Origin: Aestuariivita sp964402685
Lineage (GTDB): Bacteria; Pseudomonadota; Alphaproteobacteria; Rhodobacterales; Rhodobacteraceae
NCBI GenBank assembly: GCA_964402685.1
Contig: CAYODE010000002.1
Span: 21,826-85,825 of the forward strand
Direction of reading: 5' to 3'
Length of the DNA stretch: 64,000 bases
Of this stretch, positions 18,931 through 27,962 are shown one piece after another; within the stretch, counting starts at the first letter, position 1; each line of letters begins with the position of its first letter. The position numbers and the translations under genes were made by a program. The notes under the pieces are model-generated. The model made no database searches, was not told the origin of the DNA, and saw only the letters and a list, made by a program, of their open reading frames with translations.

Positions 18931-19832
18931 CCGAGGGATTACCCGTCACGATCATTTCCGGTTACTTGGGGGCTGGAAAAACCACATTGGTTAACCAAAT
19001 GCTGAGGCAAGCCCCAGGTACAAAGATCGCGGTATTGGTCAATGAATTTGGCGAACTTCCGATCGACGAAGATCTGATCGAAGCGCGAGAGGACGATTTG
19101 ATCTCTATCGCGGGCGGCTGCATTTGTTGTTCCTTCGGCAGCGATCTGATGGCGGCGTTGCAACAAATGTCGGACTTGACCCCCCGTCCCGATCACATCG
19201 TGATCGAAGCCTCGGGTGTCGCCCTTCCTGCTGCAATTGCACAGACAGTAGACTTGTTGCCGTTCTTGCGTGTGGAAGGCATCTGCGTGCTCGCCGACAG
19301 CTTAAATATCCGCAAAATGCTACGTGACGAATACATTGGCGATACGATCGAACGACAGCTGACGGATGCTGACCTTATCGTGCTGACAAAGGCCGATCTG
19401 GTGTCCGTCGAAACGTTGCGAGACATCACCGAATGGATGTCGCGCGAAAAGCCAAAGACCCCGATGATCACAGCGCAACACGGGATGGTCCCGAACGCTA
19501 TTCTGCTAGGGACATTCCCGGCTAACCAAGATCGGATTGTGATGCCACATGCGGATTCGATGTACACAAGCGTCGTGCTCAAGTTCGATGACCCCTGCGA
19601 AGCGACAACTTTGGCTCATAGGTTAAGCGATCCGTCGCTAGGTATCGTTCGCGCAAAGGGGTACCTGCCCGACGTATCGGGCCGCGCAGCTCTCATACAA
19701 CTTGCTGGACAACGCTCTGAGGTCTCTTTTCCGACAGACACAGGTGCGATGGGCGTGATCTGCATTGGCTTGAAAAACAGGCTAAACGTCGAGGCCACTT
19801 TGCGATTGGCGACAGATCAACCGGCGATCTAG
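18927..19832 (+). CDS. CobW-family metallochaperone GTPase
   Basis: A 301-residue GTPase of the CobW/COG0523 family with Walker A at 11-19 (SGYLGAGKT) and the hallmark metal motif C65-I-C67-C68, plus a LTKADL nucleotide-specificity motif. The start at 18927 overlaps the amidohydrolase stop; earlier in-frame starts fall inside that gene. COG0523 proteins load zinc or other metals into client enzymes. The obvious client here is the coupled amidohydrolase, which needs a bound metal; this pairing is inference. The C-terminal CobW_C domain seems short, and no His-rich metal tail is present. Confidence 0.87.
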   Translation: MTEGLPVTIISGYLGAGKTTLVNQMLRQAPGTKIAVLVNEFGELPIDEDLIEAREDDLISIAGGCICCSFGSDLMAALQQMSDLTPRPDHIVIEASGVALPAAIAQTVDLLPFLRVEGICVLADSLNIRKMLRDEYIGDTIERQLTDADLIVLTKADLVSVETLRDITEWMSREKPKTPMITAQHGMVPNAILLGTFPANQDRIVMPHADSMYTSVVLKFDDPCEATTLAHRLSDPSLGIVRAKGYLPDVSGRAALIQLAGQRSEVSFPTDTGAMGVICIGLKNRLNVEATLRLATDQPAI

Positions 19833-19872
19833 CCGCACGAAGGAAGCTTGGAGCGTTTAGAGCTGCAAAATT

Positions 19873-20634
19873 CTATGTAGGCTGCCGTTCGGCCCAACCA
19901 GCAAACACCTTCTCCAGCGCGACCACAACGTAGTAGAGAACGATCCCCAAAAAGGCGAGTGCGATCAGCACGGCGAACATCAACGGGTAGTCAGAGTTTG
20001 TCTTACCGCTGTCGAACAACGCCCCAAGCCCACGGCCATGGGGCGAGACGATCTCCATCAGGTTTGTTCCGATAAATGCCAAGGTGACAGCCACTTTGAG
20101 CGCCCCGAAGAATTCAGGCAGCGTTTTGGGCAGGGCGATCTTCCAGAAAATCGTCGCTTGGCTGGCACCGAGAGATCGCAGAATGTCGCGATATTCCGGC
20201 TCAAGCGTAGACAGACCAATCGAAACCGATACAGCGATTGGAAAGAACGAAATCATGAACGCAATCAGGATCGTGTTGAAGTCATGTGCGCCGACAAAGA
20301 GCAGCGCGACAATCGGCACAACTGTCGCCTTTGGAATGGCGTTGAACCCCACGAGCAGAGGGTAAAGTGCATCGCGCATTGTTCGGGAAAATCCCATGAC
20401 CATGCCAACAAACACGCCGAACACAATGGCGATCAGCAGTCCGACCACGGTCCGCCACAGAGTTTGCCAACCCATGACCAAGAACAACTCCCAGAACCGC
20501 GAATAAGCTGCTGGCAAGTCAGACGGCGATGCCATGATATAATTTGGCCAACCATTGGCCCAGACCAGAACCTCCCACAGGACAAGAAATACGATCATCG
20601 CGATGATGGGAACGGCAACCTTGCGGGCGGTCAT
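19873..20634 (-). CDS. ABC importer permease, SsuC/TauC/ThiX type
   Basis: A 253-residue permease with about six hydrophobic segments and a BPD_transp_1 domain. The EAA loop appears around YRDILRSLGASQATIFWKIALPKTL (longer than needed; key residues are the SLGAS and LPKTLP parts). It is the last gene of a three-gene operon (binding protein, ATPase, permease) and its start overlaps the ATPase stop by four bases. The family imports taurine, sulfonates, nitrate or thiamine pyrimidine precursors. Confidence 0.9.
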   Translation of the reverse strand: MTARKVAVPIIAMIVFLVLWEVLVWANGWPNYIMASPSDLPAAYSRFWELFLVMGWQTLWRTVVGLLIAIVFGVFVGMVMGFSRTMRDALYPLLVGFNAIPKATVVPIVALLFVGAHDFNTILIAFMISFFPIAVSVSIGLSTLEPEYRDILRSLGASQATIFWKIALPKTLPEFFGALKVAVTLAFIGTNLMEIVSPHGRGLGALFDSGKTNSDYPLMFAVLIALAFLGIVLYYVVVALEKVFAGWAERQPT

Positions 20635-21431
20635 GCCTGAACCTCTTCCGCCGGGGCACGACCTTGAGCAATCTCGATCTGATGGCGCAGGATATTCAGC
20701 CTTTCAGACGCTTCGGGAGTGTAAAGGTCGTCCAACTCCGGCAAACCATCGCGAGGAATATCCATCACGTACTGCGTTTTCGCGGGCCGCCCTGACAACA
20801 CCACGACCTGATCCGCCAGAAAAATGGATTCGCGAAGATCATGTGTAATCAGAACGCCGGTGAAGGGCTCTTCGGCTTTGAGTCTGTGCATGGTTTGCCA
20901 CAGGTCTTCACGGGTGAAGGCATCAAGCGCACCAAAGGGTTCGTCCAGGATCAGCACCTCGGGCTTGTGAATGAGAGAACGACACAGAGAAGCCCGTTGG
21001 CGCATACCACCAGACAGTTCAGAGGGTCTTTTGTCTTCGAACCCTTTCAGACCAACGAGATCAAGCAGATGACGGGCACGGTCTTCCTGCTCGGTTTTCG
21101 ACATTTTCGTGGGCACGATTTCTAAAGGCAGCATCACGTTTTTCAGGATCGTGCGCCATTCCAAAAGCACAGGATTTTGAAACGCCATACCGACGGTAGA
21201 TCTGGGCGATTTCACGCGTTCACCGTGCAGCCAAACCTCGCCCGTGTCCGGCTTCATCAGCCCGGCAATCAGCCGGGTCAGTGTGGATTTTCCGCAGCCT
21301 GAGGGCCCGACAACGGCGACGAACCCGCCTTCTGGCACGGACACGTTCAGCCCGTTCAGAACCGGCAAAGGTCCTGCGTCCGTTGCGTAAGCATGGTGGA
21401 CGTCTTTTATGTCGATTAGCGCATCAGTCAT
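20631..21431 (-). CDS. ABC importer ATPase, SsuB/TauB type
   Basis: A 266-residue ATPase with Walker A GPSGCGKST at 42-50, the signature LSGGMRQR and Walker B VLILDEPFGALD. It energises the neighbouring permease. The start codon at 21431 has no purine-rich Shine-Dalgarno sequence: only CTCTTTTCCCC separates it from a strong hairpin that follows the binding-protein gene. Expression may therefore depend on read-through and coupling. Confidence 0.9.
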   Translation of the reverse strand: MTDALIDIKDVHHAYATDAGPLPVLNGLNVSVPEGGFVAVVGPSGCGKSTLTRLIAGLMKPDTGEVWLHGERVKSPRSTVGMAFQNPVLLEWRTILKNVMLPLEIVPTKMSKTEQEDRARHLLDLVGLKGFEDKRPSELSGGMRQRASLCRSLIHKPEVLILDEPFGALDAFTREDLWQTMHRLKAEEPFTGVLITHDLRESIFLADQVVVLSGRPAKTQYVMDIPRDGLPELDDLYTPEASERLNILRHQIEIAQGRAPAEEVQA

Positions 21432-21440
21432 GGGGAAAAG

Positions 21441-21470
21441 AGACGCGGGCCGTTAGACCGGCCCGCGTCT
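21441..21470 (-). terminator. Hairpin between binding-protein and ATPase genes
   Basis: A perfect 11-bp stem (21441-21451 with 21460-21470) and an 8-base loop. On the minus strand CTCTTTT follows, so it looks like an intrinsic terminator or attenuator placed nine bases before the ATPase start codon. It would let binding-protein mRNA exceed that of the membrane components. Confidence 0.75.
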
Positions 21471-21475
21471 ACAAC

Positions 21476-22477
21476 TCAGTTCAGCTTGAAGCCACCCTCC
21501 GGCAGGTAGGCATCCGTGAAGTATAGCGAGGCGTCGGGCTCGTTCTGGAACTCATAGGTCTCACCCAGCTGCGCAATTGCCTGCTCCATGCGCGCCGCAT
21601 CAATGCCGCCCATGCCATTGGCCGTGACGTAGTCGGTGACAACGTTCTGGTCGATGGCCATTTGCAAACGTTCCTGTTCCAAGGCTTTGTCGGCTGCCGG
21701 GTTGCGCTCGACAAGCGACTCGATGCCAGCCGCCGGATTGTCGATCACGTCTTGCCAACCTGCAGCAACGGCACGCAAGAACGCGCGAATAGTGTCCCCA
21801 TTCTCAGCCGCCCAGTCGGTATTCACGAGGATCGCGTTACCATAAAGCTGGAGCCCATGATCCGCCATCAGGATGTTCGAGATATCGTCATCCGCCACAC
21901 CGAGCCGCTTGAGATTCACAACGGACGAGAATGAGAAGCCGGTGATCGCGTCGACATTTCCTTCGGCCAGCATCGGTTCACGCGTCGGGAAGCCTACCGG
22001 CTCTACCGTTACAGCAGACGGGTCGATGCCTGTTTCTTTGGCAAAGACAGGGAACTGCGCCCAAGCGCCATCTGGCGGGGGTGCACCAAGGATCTTGCCT
22101 TCAAGATCTTTGGGTTCAGAGATGCCTTGGCTTTTGCGTCCAACAATGGCGAAAGGCGGCTTATCATACACCATCATAACGGCCGTAACCGGCGCACCAG
22201 GATTCTGGTCGAGGAACTTGATCACAGAATTGATATCGCCAAAACCAATCGGGAACGCGCCAGTGGCGATCTTTGGGATCGTTTGAACCGAGCCAGAGCC
22301 CGCTTCGATCGTGACCGACAACCCTTCTTCAGCAAAGTGGCCATTGTCGATGGCGGCAAAATACGCGGCCGAGGGGCCTTCGAATTTCCAGTCGAGGGCG
22401 AAAGGCACCTCTGTCTGGGCGCTGGCGACCGTCGCGGCGGCGAGGCCGGCGGCTATTGCAATCGCGCGATGAAACAT
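21476..22477 (-). CDS. NMT1/THI5-like ABC substrate-binding protein
   Basis: A 333-residue periplasmic protein with a signal peptide ending VASA near residue 20. The mature N-terminus has the NMT1/THI5 pattern (ALDWKFEGPSAAYFAAIDNG, HFAEEGL). The ATG at 22477 is preferred because an AGGAGG lies nine bases upstream; the open frame extends well beyond this. It feeds the SsuB/SsuC-type ATPase and permease downstream. Ligands of the family include pyrimidine thiamine precursors, taurine and riboflavin. No TPP riboswitch is visible upstream, so thiamine precursor uptake is not favoured over other ligands. Confidence 0.88.
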   Translation of the reverse strand: MFHRAIAIAAGLAAATVASAQTEVPFALDWKFEGPSAAYFAAIDNGHFAEEGLSVTIEAGSGSVQTIPKIATGAFPIGFGDINSVIKFLDQNPGAPVTAVMMVYDKPPFAIVGRKSQGISEPKDLEGKILGAPPPDGAWAQFPVFAKETGIDPSAVTVEPVGFPTREPMLAEGNVDAITGFSFSSVVNLKRLGVADDDISNILMADHGLQLYGNAILVNTDWAAENGDTIRAFLRAVAAGWQDVIDNPAAGIESLVERNPAADKALEQERLQMAIDQNVVTDYVTANGMGGIDAARMEQAIAQLGETYEFQNEPDASLYFTDAYLPEGGFKLN

Positions 22478-22790
22478 GGGCAGCATCCTCCTGTTGGTGG
22501 TGTTTCGTTCAGCCGAACACCTTCTCGTCCCGGCGGCGTGAATAGGCCAGCACATGCCTCCTCGCTGCTGTGACGCCATGCAGCTTTGCCTAACTACGAA
22601 GCAAGAGACAAGTGAAATGCCTGCTTTTTGAGCACAGCGGATGCGAGGATCTTGTGGAGCAAGGCAGCTCGTCTACTAGGTGCGTCTGAGGCTCCGAATT
22701 AACCCCGACATGGAAGCAGGTATCGATCCTTGACGTTTGCCGGATGATCGCGTCGTGTTCATGCTCAGGGATTAATGAAGCGAGGGTCGC
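22478..22790. other. Divergent intergenic region
   Basis: About 310 bases between the binding-protein gene (minus) and the alcohol dehydrogenase gene (plus). A small imperfect hairpin (22499-22521) lies in the minus-strand leader just upstream of the AGGAGG. I see no riboswitch consensus and no further gene. Confidence 0.5.
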
Positions 22791-23825
22791 ATGCGCGCCG
22801 CGGTGGTCAGGAGTTTTAATGAGGACTTATCGATCGAGTCCGTGCCGGATCCAACCTGCCCCAGCAATGGCGTTGTGCTCAAAGTAGAAGCCTGCGGCGT
22901 TTGCCGATCAGACTTTCATGGATGGGTCGGGGAACATCCTCGCGTCATATCCGGGTCTATTTTGGGGCACGAGTACTGCGGGACGGTAGTGGAGGTAGGG
23001 GCGCAAGCAACCCACACGGTCGGAGATCGTTTAATCGCACCATTCATCCTAGCTTGCGGCGCCTGCCCGGCCTGTTACTCGGGTGTTTCCAACACCTGCG
23101 AGCACCAGATCGTTCCTGGCTTTGGAACACCCGGAGCTTATGCCGAATATGTGGCCGTCCCTTTCGACCATAACCTGGTGCACCTGCCGGACACGATGAC
23201 GCCCGCCTTGGCAGCTGGCCTTGGATGCCGCGTGACAACCGCGTGGCACGCGTTGACGGACCGAGCCAATGTCAAAGCCGGTGAATGGGTGGCCATTCAC
23301 GGCACCGGTGGGATCGGCTTGGCAGCGTTGCTTTTGTCCAAGATGTTGGGTGCCCGCGTAGTGGTAGTCGATATCGTTAAAGACAAGCTGCAGCACGCAA
23401 CAGATTTAGGCGCAGATGCTGCCGTGAATGCTGCGGAGACGGATGCAGCAGCGGCCATCAGAGATATCACCGGTGGCGGCGCAGATGTCTCCATCGAGGC
23501 GCTTGGCATCGAAGCGACCACCAACGCTTCTGTCGAATGTCTGGGCACGCTGGGACGCCATGTGCACGTGGGCATGCCAGCTGGTGACGGCGTGATGCAG
23601 ATAAACATGAGGGCCATTTACTCCAAGCAACTGTCGTTCTTCGGCACGCGAGGCATGCCCTCGTGGAAATACCCTAGCTTGCTGAGCATGATTGAACGAG
23701 GAGACGTTGATATTAGTCCAATGGTTGCGAGAGAGGTGACGTTGTCTGGAGCAAGCGCAGAACTACGCGCGATGCACGGACCAACCGCACCGGGCACGGC
23801 GGTCATTACGAATTTTAAGTCCTAA
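22791..23825 (+). CDS. Zinc-dependent alcohol dehydrogenase (MDR family)
   Basis: A 344-residue medium-chain dehydrogenase. Catalytic zinc ligands C38 and H60-E61 are present, as are the four structural zinc cysteines C89, C92, C95 and C103, so both zinc sites look intact. The Rossmann motif is IHGTGGIGLAAL. It would oxidise an alcohol or reduce an aldehyde with NAD(P); the substrate is unknown. A GAGGG lies before the ATG. It is followed after 54 bases by a TIGR03084-type gene on the same strand, so the two may be co-expressed. Confidence 0.9.
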   Translation: MRAAVVRSFNEDLSIESVPDPTCPSNGVVLKVEACGVCRSDFHGWVGEHPRVISGSILGHEYCGTVVEVGAQATHTVGDRLIAPFILACGACPACYSGVSNTCEHQIVPGFGTPGAYAEYVAVPFDHNLVHLPDTMTPALAAGLGCRVTTAWHALTDRANVKAGEWVAIHGTGGIGLAALLLSKMLGARVVVVDIVKDKLQHATDLGADAAVNAAETDAAAAIRDITGGGADVSIEALGIEATTNASVECLGTLGRHVHVGMPAGDGVMQINMRAIYSKQLSFFGTRGMPSWKYPSLLSMIERGDVDISPMVAREVTLSGASAELRAMHGPTAPGTAVITNFKS

Positions 23826-23879
23826 GAGACCGCGATTTCTGGTGACTTATGAAAGACAAAGGACAATAGGGCCGGACTA

Positions 23880-24677
23880 ATGAAACAAACCCAGGACTTT
23901 CAGGCTGAGGCCCACGCGTTGGCGACGCTTTTGGTAGATTTGTCGGCTGCTGACTGGACCCGCATGACGCAGTTTAAGAACTGGACCGTCAACGATGTCA
24001 TGGTGCATTTGCATTTTTGGAACATGGCGGCTGATATGTCCTACACGGATCCAGATCGCTTTGCCGCGCTAATGGCAGAGGCACTGCCCGCATTCAAAGA
24101 TCAGGGTATGCGCGCCTTTGAAAACGCCCAAGTTCTGGAAAGAGGCCATGAGCTCTTTTCAGCATGGTTTGAGCTGGTCGATGACATGGCCAACCGCTGG
24201 GAGAACGTCGACGGCAAAACACGCCTCGCATGGGCCGGGCCAGATATGTCCGCGCAATCGATGATGACCGCGCGGCAAATGGAAACCTGGGCGCATGGAC
24301 AAGAGATCTTTGATCTTTTCGGACGGGAACAGCCGCAGGACGACCGGCTTCAGAACATCGTTTTCTTGGGTGTAAATACATTTGGCTGGTCGCATCAAGT
24401 GCATGCCCAACCGGTACCGGAAACCCTGCCGGAACTGCGCTTGACAGCACCTTCGGGTGAGATTTGGTCGTATGGTGCGGCAGAGTCCGGCGAGTTGATC
24501 GAAGGTGACGCCGTCGAGTTCGCGCAGGTTGTCACTCAGACCCGAAACATTGCTGACACCTCCTTGTCCGTCGTGGGGCCGGTCGCAACACATTGGATGC
24601 GTATTGCCCAGTGTTTCGCAGGTCCACCGGAAACGCCTCCTGAGAAGGGCGCGCGGTTCCGGGTTTCCGCAGGATAA
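23880..24677 (+). CDS. TIGR03084-family protein (DinB/maleylpyruvate isomerase-like fold)
   Basis: A 265-residue cytoplasmic protein. The N-terminal half has the DinB/MDMPI-type four-helix pattern: WTVNDVMVHLHFWN near 36-49 and a later METWAHGQEIF stretch that supplies a histidine. The C-terminal half is a small alpha/beta domain, as in TIGR03084 proteins. Members are predicted metal-binding and possibly thiol-dependent enzymes, but no reaction is established. It follows the alcohol dehydrogenase on the same strand and could share its transcript. Confidence 0.75.
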   Translation: MKQTQDFQAEAHALATLLVDLSAADWTRMTQFKNWTVNDVMVHLHFWNMAADMSYTDPDRFAALMAEALPAFKDQGMRAFENAQVLERGHELFSAWFELVDDMANRWENVDGKTRLAWAGPDMSAQSMMTARQMETWAHGQEIFDLFGREQPQDDRLQNIVFLGVNTFGWSHQVHAQPVPETLPELRLTAPSGEIWSYGAAESGELIEGDAVEFAQVVTQTRNIADTSLSVVGPVATHWMRIAQCFAGPPETPPEKGARFRVSAG

Positions 24678-24728
24678 TTTAGGCTAAATCGATCAGATCC
24701 TGATCGCCCTACGTTTTTTTGCGCGGCA

Positions 24729-25084
24729 GGATCGCGGGGTGGCCAGAGTCTAGTCGAGGTGACGCTTCCCCCCAGCCACCGTGCCGTTCGCCGCATTGAT
24801 CGTCGACGAGATCGCTTGCCCCTCCGCGAGGAGGTGAAAGGGATGTGCGAAATCCCCGGCCTCGACCCACTGTATCTGGCCAATGAGGGCACGCTCGTCT
24901 TGTTTGTTCCGACAGATCAAGCAGACATTGCTTGGCAAGCGATGCGCGCCACGCCAAAGGGTCAAAACGCCTGTGAGTTTGGCAACGCAGAGCCCGACCA
25001 AGCGAAAAAGGTGTGATGGGTACGCGATTTGGTGGCAGGGATATCGTCGACATTCTGGTGGAGCAACAACTGCCGCCAATTTGC
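24729..25084 (+). pseudogene. hypE: Decayed hypE 3' fragment (hydrogenase maturation)
   Basis: Translation of 24729-25008 gives RGGQSLVEV, then LPLREEVKGMCEIPGLDPLY (split here) followed by LANEGTLVLFVP and a QNACEFGN stretch. These match the C-terminal part of the hydrogenase maturation protein HypE. After a single frameshift near 25008 the next frame reads TRFGGRDIVDILVEQQLPPIC, which is HypE's invariant C-terminus with the terminal LPxxC cysteine at 25082-25084. Only about 115 of roughly 340 residues remain and the upstream two-thirds is missing, so it is a relic. No hydrogenase or other hyp gene lies in the window. Confidence 0.85.
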
Positions 25085-25238
25085 TATCAGCGCCCAAACC
25101 GGAATGCTCTGAAGCGCCACATCGCGCGGGATTGGGTCATAAAGTGTTTGTTCGGGGCGTATTTTACGCGCCACACGCGCACTACTTTTTACAAACCGCA
25201 CACTTGACGGGCTGATTTTCGGCGCCAATGCTCAAAAC

Positions 25239-25619
25239 ATGAGCAGTTTAAAAACACTTCTTTTGGCAGGAGTGATCCTGCCCCTGAGCGCGCCGGTCTT
25301 CGCGTCCGGTCCTCTTCATTATGTCTTTGCTGAGTGTGTGGGTCGATTTTCGGCAGAGATGGAGCATGCCTGGCTTGTGGGAGATACCGAAGCCGATGCC
25401 TATCAAGATCGCAGGCACACGTTCATCGCATTGATGGAAGCCACCATGCCAACCGAGGCCGCGCGAGATGTTTTGGCGTATCGCATTGACAACAAAATAG
25501 CCCACGCAGCGTTGTTGACGGCAGCCAGTTTTGGTCAGGACGAGCAGCGCTCACGGAGGGCAAAGATCATCGCCCAGTCCTATCGCATGAGTTGCGAGCG
25601 ATTACTTCTCGACAGCTGA
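25239..25619 (+). CDS. Small secreted protein of unknown function
   Basis: A 126-residue protein with a clear signal peptide (MSSLKTLLLAGVILPLSAPV, cleavage after VFA near residue 22). The mature domain is helical and has two cysteines, one in FAECVGRF and one near the C-terminus in RMSCERLL, that could form a disulfide. I do not recognise the family. No good Shine-Dalgarno sequence precedes the ATG, so the start is less certain than the frame. Confidence 0.65.
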   Translation: MSSLKTLLLAGVILPLSAPVFASGPLHYVFAECVGRFSAEMEHAWLVGDTEADAYQDRRHTFIALMEATMPTEAARDVLAYRIDNKIAHAALLTAASFGQDEQRSRRAKIIAQSYRMSCERLLLDS

Positions 25620-25862
25620 CGTCCCAAAACCCAGCATTATCCGCGTCGCACCGGCGAACAGATTGTTTGACGAATTGTCTTGACCAATCGTCTGTGTATC
25701 TGAACTGTCATTTTCATGGTTCGAGTATCTGCATCAAAACCCAAGACGGTCTTTCAAAACGCCACAATGCGGCGGTCGACGGGGTGCGATCTGGTCACCT
25801 GACCCGCAGGGCAACGCGCACACGCTTCGTGAACGTATTGACCTGCAACGGACCTTCTCAAA

Positions 25863-27962
25863 ATGACGACACAACACGGCTATCGCTTGGCAAGCGATAT
25901 TGGCGGAACCTTCACCGATACTGTCTTGATGTCCCCGGAGGCCCGGATTGTGGCTACGGCCAAAACGCCAACCACCCCGGATCACCCGGTTTTGGGCGCC
26001 TTGGATGGCGCCAAGGCCGTTCTCAAACAAAGCGGCGTCGGATGGGAAAACGTTGCCGGCAAAATCCACGGCACAACGCTGGCGACCAACGCACTGATTG
26101 AGCGCCGTGGTGCGAGGGTCGTTACGATTACAACGGACGGGTTCCGCGATATTCTTGAGATCGCCTATGAGAGGCGATACCGACAATACGCGATTGATCT
26201 GGTCAAACCGGATCTGATTGTCCCTCGCGAGCATGCCTTTACAATTGGCGGAAGGATCAATGCGGCAGGGCAAGAGATCACGCCACTTAATACCGACAGT
26301 GTTCCTGAGCTGGTGACAAAACTACGGGAAGAAAAGGCTGAAGCGGTCGCCATCTGTCTGTTGCATGCCTACGCCAACCCGACGCATGAGCTTTTGCTGC
26401 GGCGCCTTTTGTCAGAAGCACTACCAGAACTCACCGTGTCGTTAAGCCACGAAGTGAGCCCAGAGGCCCGCGAATTTGACCGGCTGTGCACCACGATCGC
26501 GAACGCGTATATCCAACCCCTTATGGCCGGTTATCTGAAAGACTTTGAAACCCGCTTTAAAGCAGAAGGCCTCTCTTGCGGTATTTTGATGATGACAGCG
26601 GGCGGTGGCATGACAACGATCGAGACGGCTTCGAAACTGCCAATCCGTTTAGTTGAATCTGGCCCGGCAGGAGGCGCCATATTGGCGGCGCGTCTGGCCG
26701 CCGAATCCCAGCAAAACGAAGTGTTGTCTTTTGATATGGGCGGCACAACGTCGAAGCTGTGCCTGATCGATGAATACCGCCCGCAAACTGCACGCAAATT
26801 CGAAATTTCGCGCGCAGAGCGGTTCGTGAAAGGGTCGGGCATGCCCGTGCGCATTCCCGTTGTGGAGTTGATCGAAATCGGGGCTGGCGGTGGTTCCATT
26901 GCTCGGGTCGATCCAATGTTACAGATCAAAGTTGGCCCGCAAAGCGCAGGGGCCGAACCAGGCCCCGCTGCGTTTTGCAAGGGCGGAACACAGGCCACCG
27001 TGACCGACGCAGACATTGCGCAAGGTTTCATCGTACCCGAACACTTTGCCGAGGGGCGACTAAAGATCGACGTTGCCAAAGCTGACGCAGCTCTGGTTGG
27101 CGATATCGGGCGGCATTTCGGATTTAACGCTGCGATGTCAGGACACGCCGTCAGCGAGTTCGTCGATGAAAACATGGCCAGCGCAGGCCGTATGCATGCG
27201 GTCGAGTCGGGCAAAGACCTCGCGCAGCGGTTGATGATCGTATTCGGCGGCAACGGACCCTTGCACGCAACGCGCGTCGCTAGACGCGCGCAAGTCGAAA
27301 GGATTCTTGTGCCGCCTGACCCAGGTGTTGGTTCTGCCGTGGGCTTTCTATATGCACCGGTTTCTTTCGAGCTCATCCGCTCCCGTTATACGACACTGGA
27401 AACGCTGGACGTTGGGCATATAAACGCGCTCTTCCAAGACATGGCATCCGAGGCCGAAGAGGTTGTACGCGCAGGCGCACCCACTGCATCCCTCTCTCAT
27501 CGCCGGGTGGCGTTTATGCGATACCATGGTCAAGGCCACGAGATCGAAGTTGCCCTTCCCGACCGGGATTTGCGATCTGAGGACCTGTCCAGCATGCAAT
27601 CCGCCTTTGAACGCGAATACAGCAGGCAGTTTAGCCGAACAGTGCCTGGCATGCGGATCGAAATCCTGAATTGGGGGCTGTCGGTATCTTCGCCATCACC
27701 AGAGTTAGAACAAGGCAGCACGCACCCAAGGACCCGCGAGATACATCCCCAAGTGTTTACAGACATCACCTGTGACGTCACCGGGCAAACCGTCAGTGCC
27801 GGCCTGTTTGTACGTGGAGAACTGGCTGCCGGGGACGCGGTTTCCGGTCCAGCGTTGATTATCGAACCTCAGACAACAACACTTGTGAGTGCTGATTTCC
27901 GCGCCGAAGTGGATACCCAGAGAAACATCTGGATGAGCCGAAAAACGGAGGAGCGTCCATGA
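25863..27962 (+). CDS. hyuA: HyuA: hydantoinase/oxoprolinase A subunit
   Basis: A 699-residue protein of the N-methylhydantoinase A/5-oxoprolinase family. Phosphate-binding ASKHA-type motifs are visible: SDIGGTFTDT at 11-20, then ESGPAGG and SFDMGGTTSK further in. With HyuB it would hydrolyse a cyclic amide (hydantoin, oxoproline or similar) using ATP in the cytoplasm. It starts the operon hyuA-hyuB-aminotransferase-racemase and its stop overlaps the hyuB start (ATGA). The TRAP importer facing it may bring in the substrate. Confidence 0.92.
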   Translation: MTTQHGYRLASDIGGTFTDTVLMSPEARIVATAKTPTTPDHPVLGALDGAKAVLKQSGVGWENVAGKIHGTTLATNALIERRGARVVTITTDGFRDILEIAYERRYRQYAIDLVKPDLIVPREHAFTIGGRINAAGQEITPLNTDSVPELVTKLREEKAEAVAICLLHAYANPTHELLLRRLLSEALPELTVSLSHEVSPEAREFDRLCTTIANAYIQPLMAGYLKDFETRFKAEGLSCGILMMTAGGGMTTIETASKLPIRLVESGPAGGAILAARLAAESQQNEVLSFDMGGTTSKLCLIDEYRPQTARKFEISRAERFVKGSGMPVRIPVVELIEIGAGGGSIARVDPMLQIKVGPQSAGAEPGPAAFCKGGTQATVTDADIAQGFIVPEHFAEGRLKIDVAKADAALVGDIGRHFGFNAAMSGHAVSEFVDENMASAGRMHAVESGKDLAQRLMIVFGGNGPLHATRVARRAQVERILVPPDPGVGSAVGFLYAPVSFELIRSRYTTLETLDVGHINALFQDMASEAEEVVRAGAPTASLSHRRVAFMRYHGQGHEIEVALPDRDLRSEDLSSMQSAFEREYSRQFSRTVPGMRIEILNWGLSVSSPSPELEQGSTHPRTREIHPQVFTDITCDVTGQTVSAGLFVRGELAAGDAVSGPALIIEPQTTTLVSADFRAEVDTQRNIWMSRKTEERP

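Noticed and set aside
22478..22577. Possible TPP riboswitch before the NMT1/THI5-like gene
   Set aside because: A GGCTGAACG stretch is present but the other TPP-box elements and stem spacing are absent.
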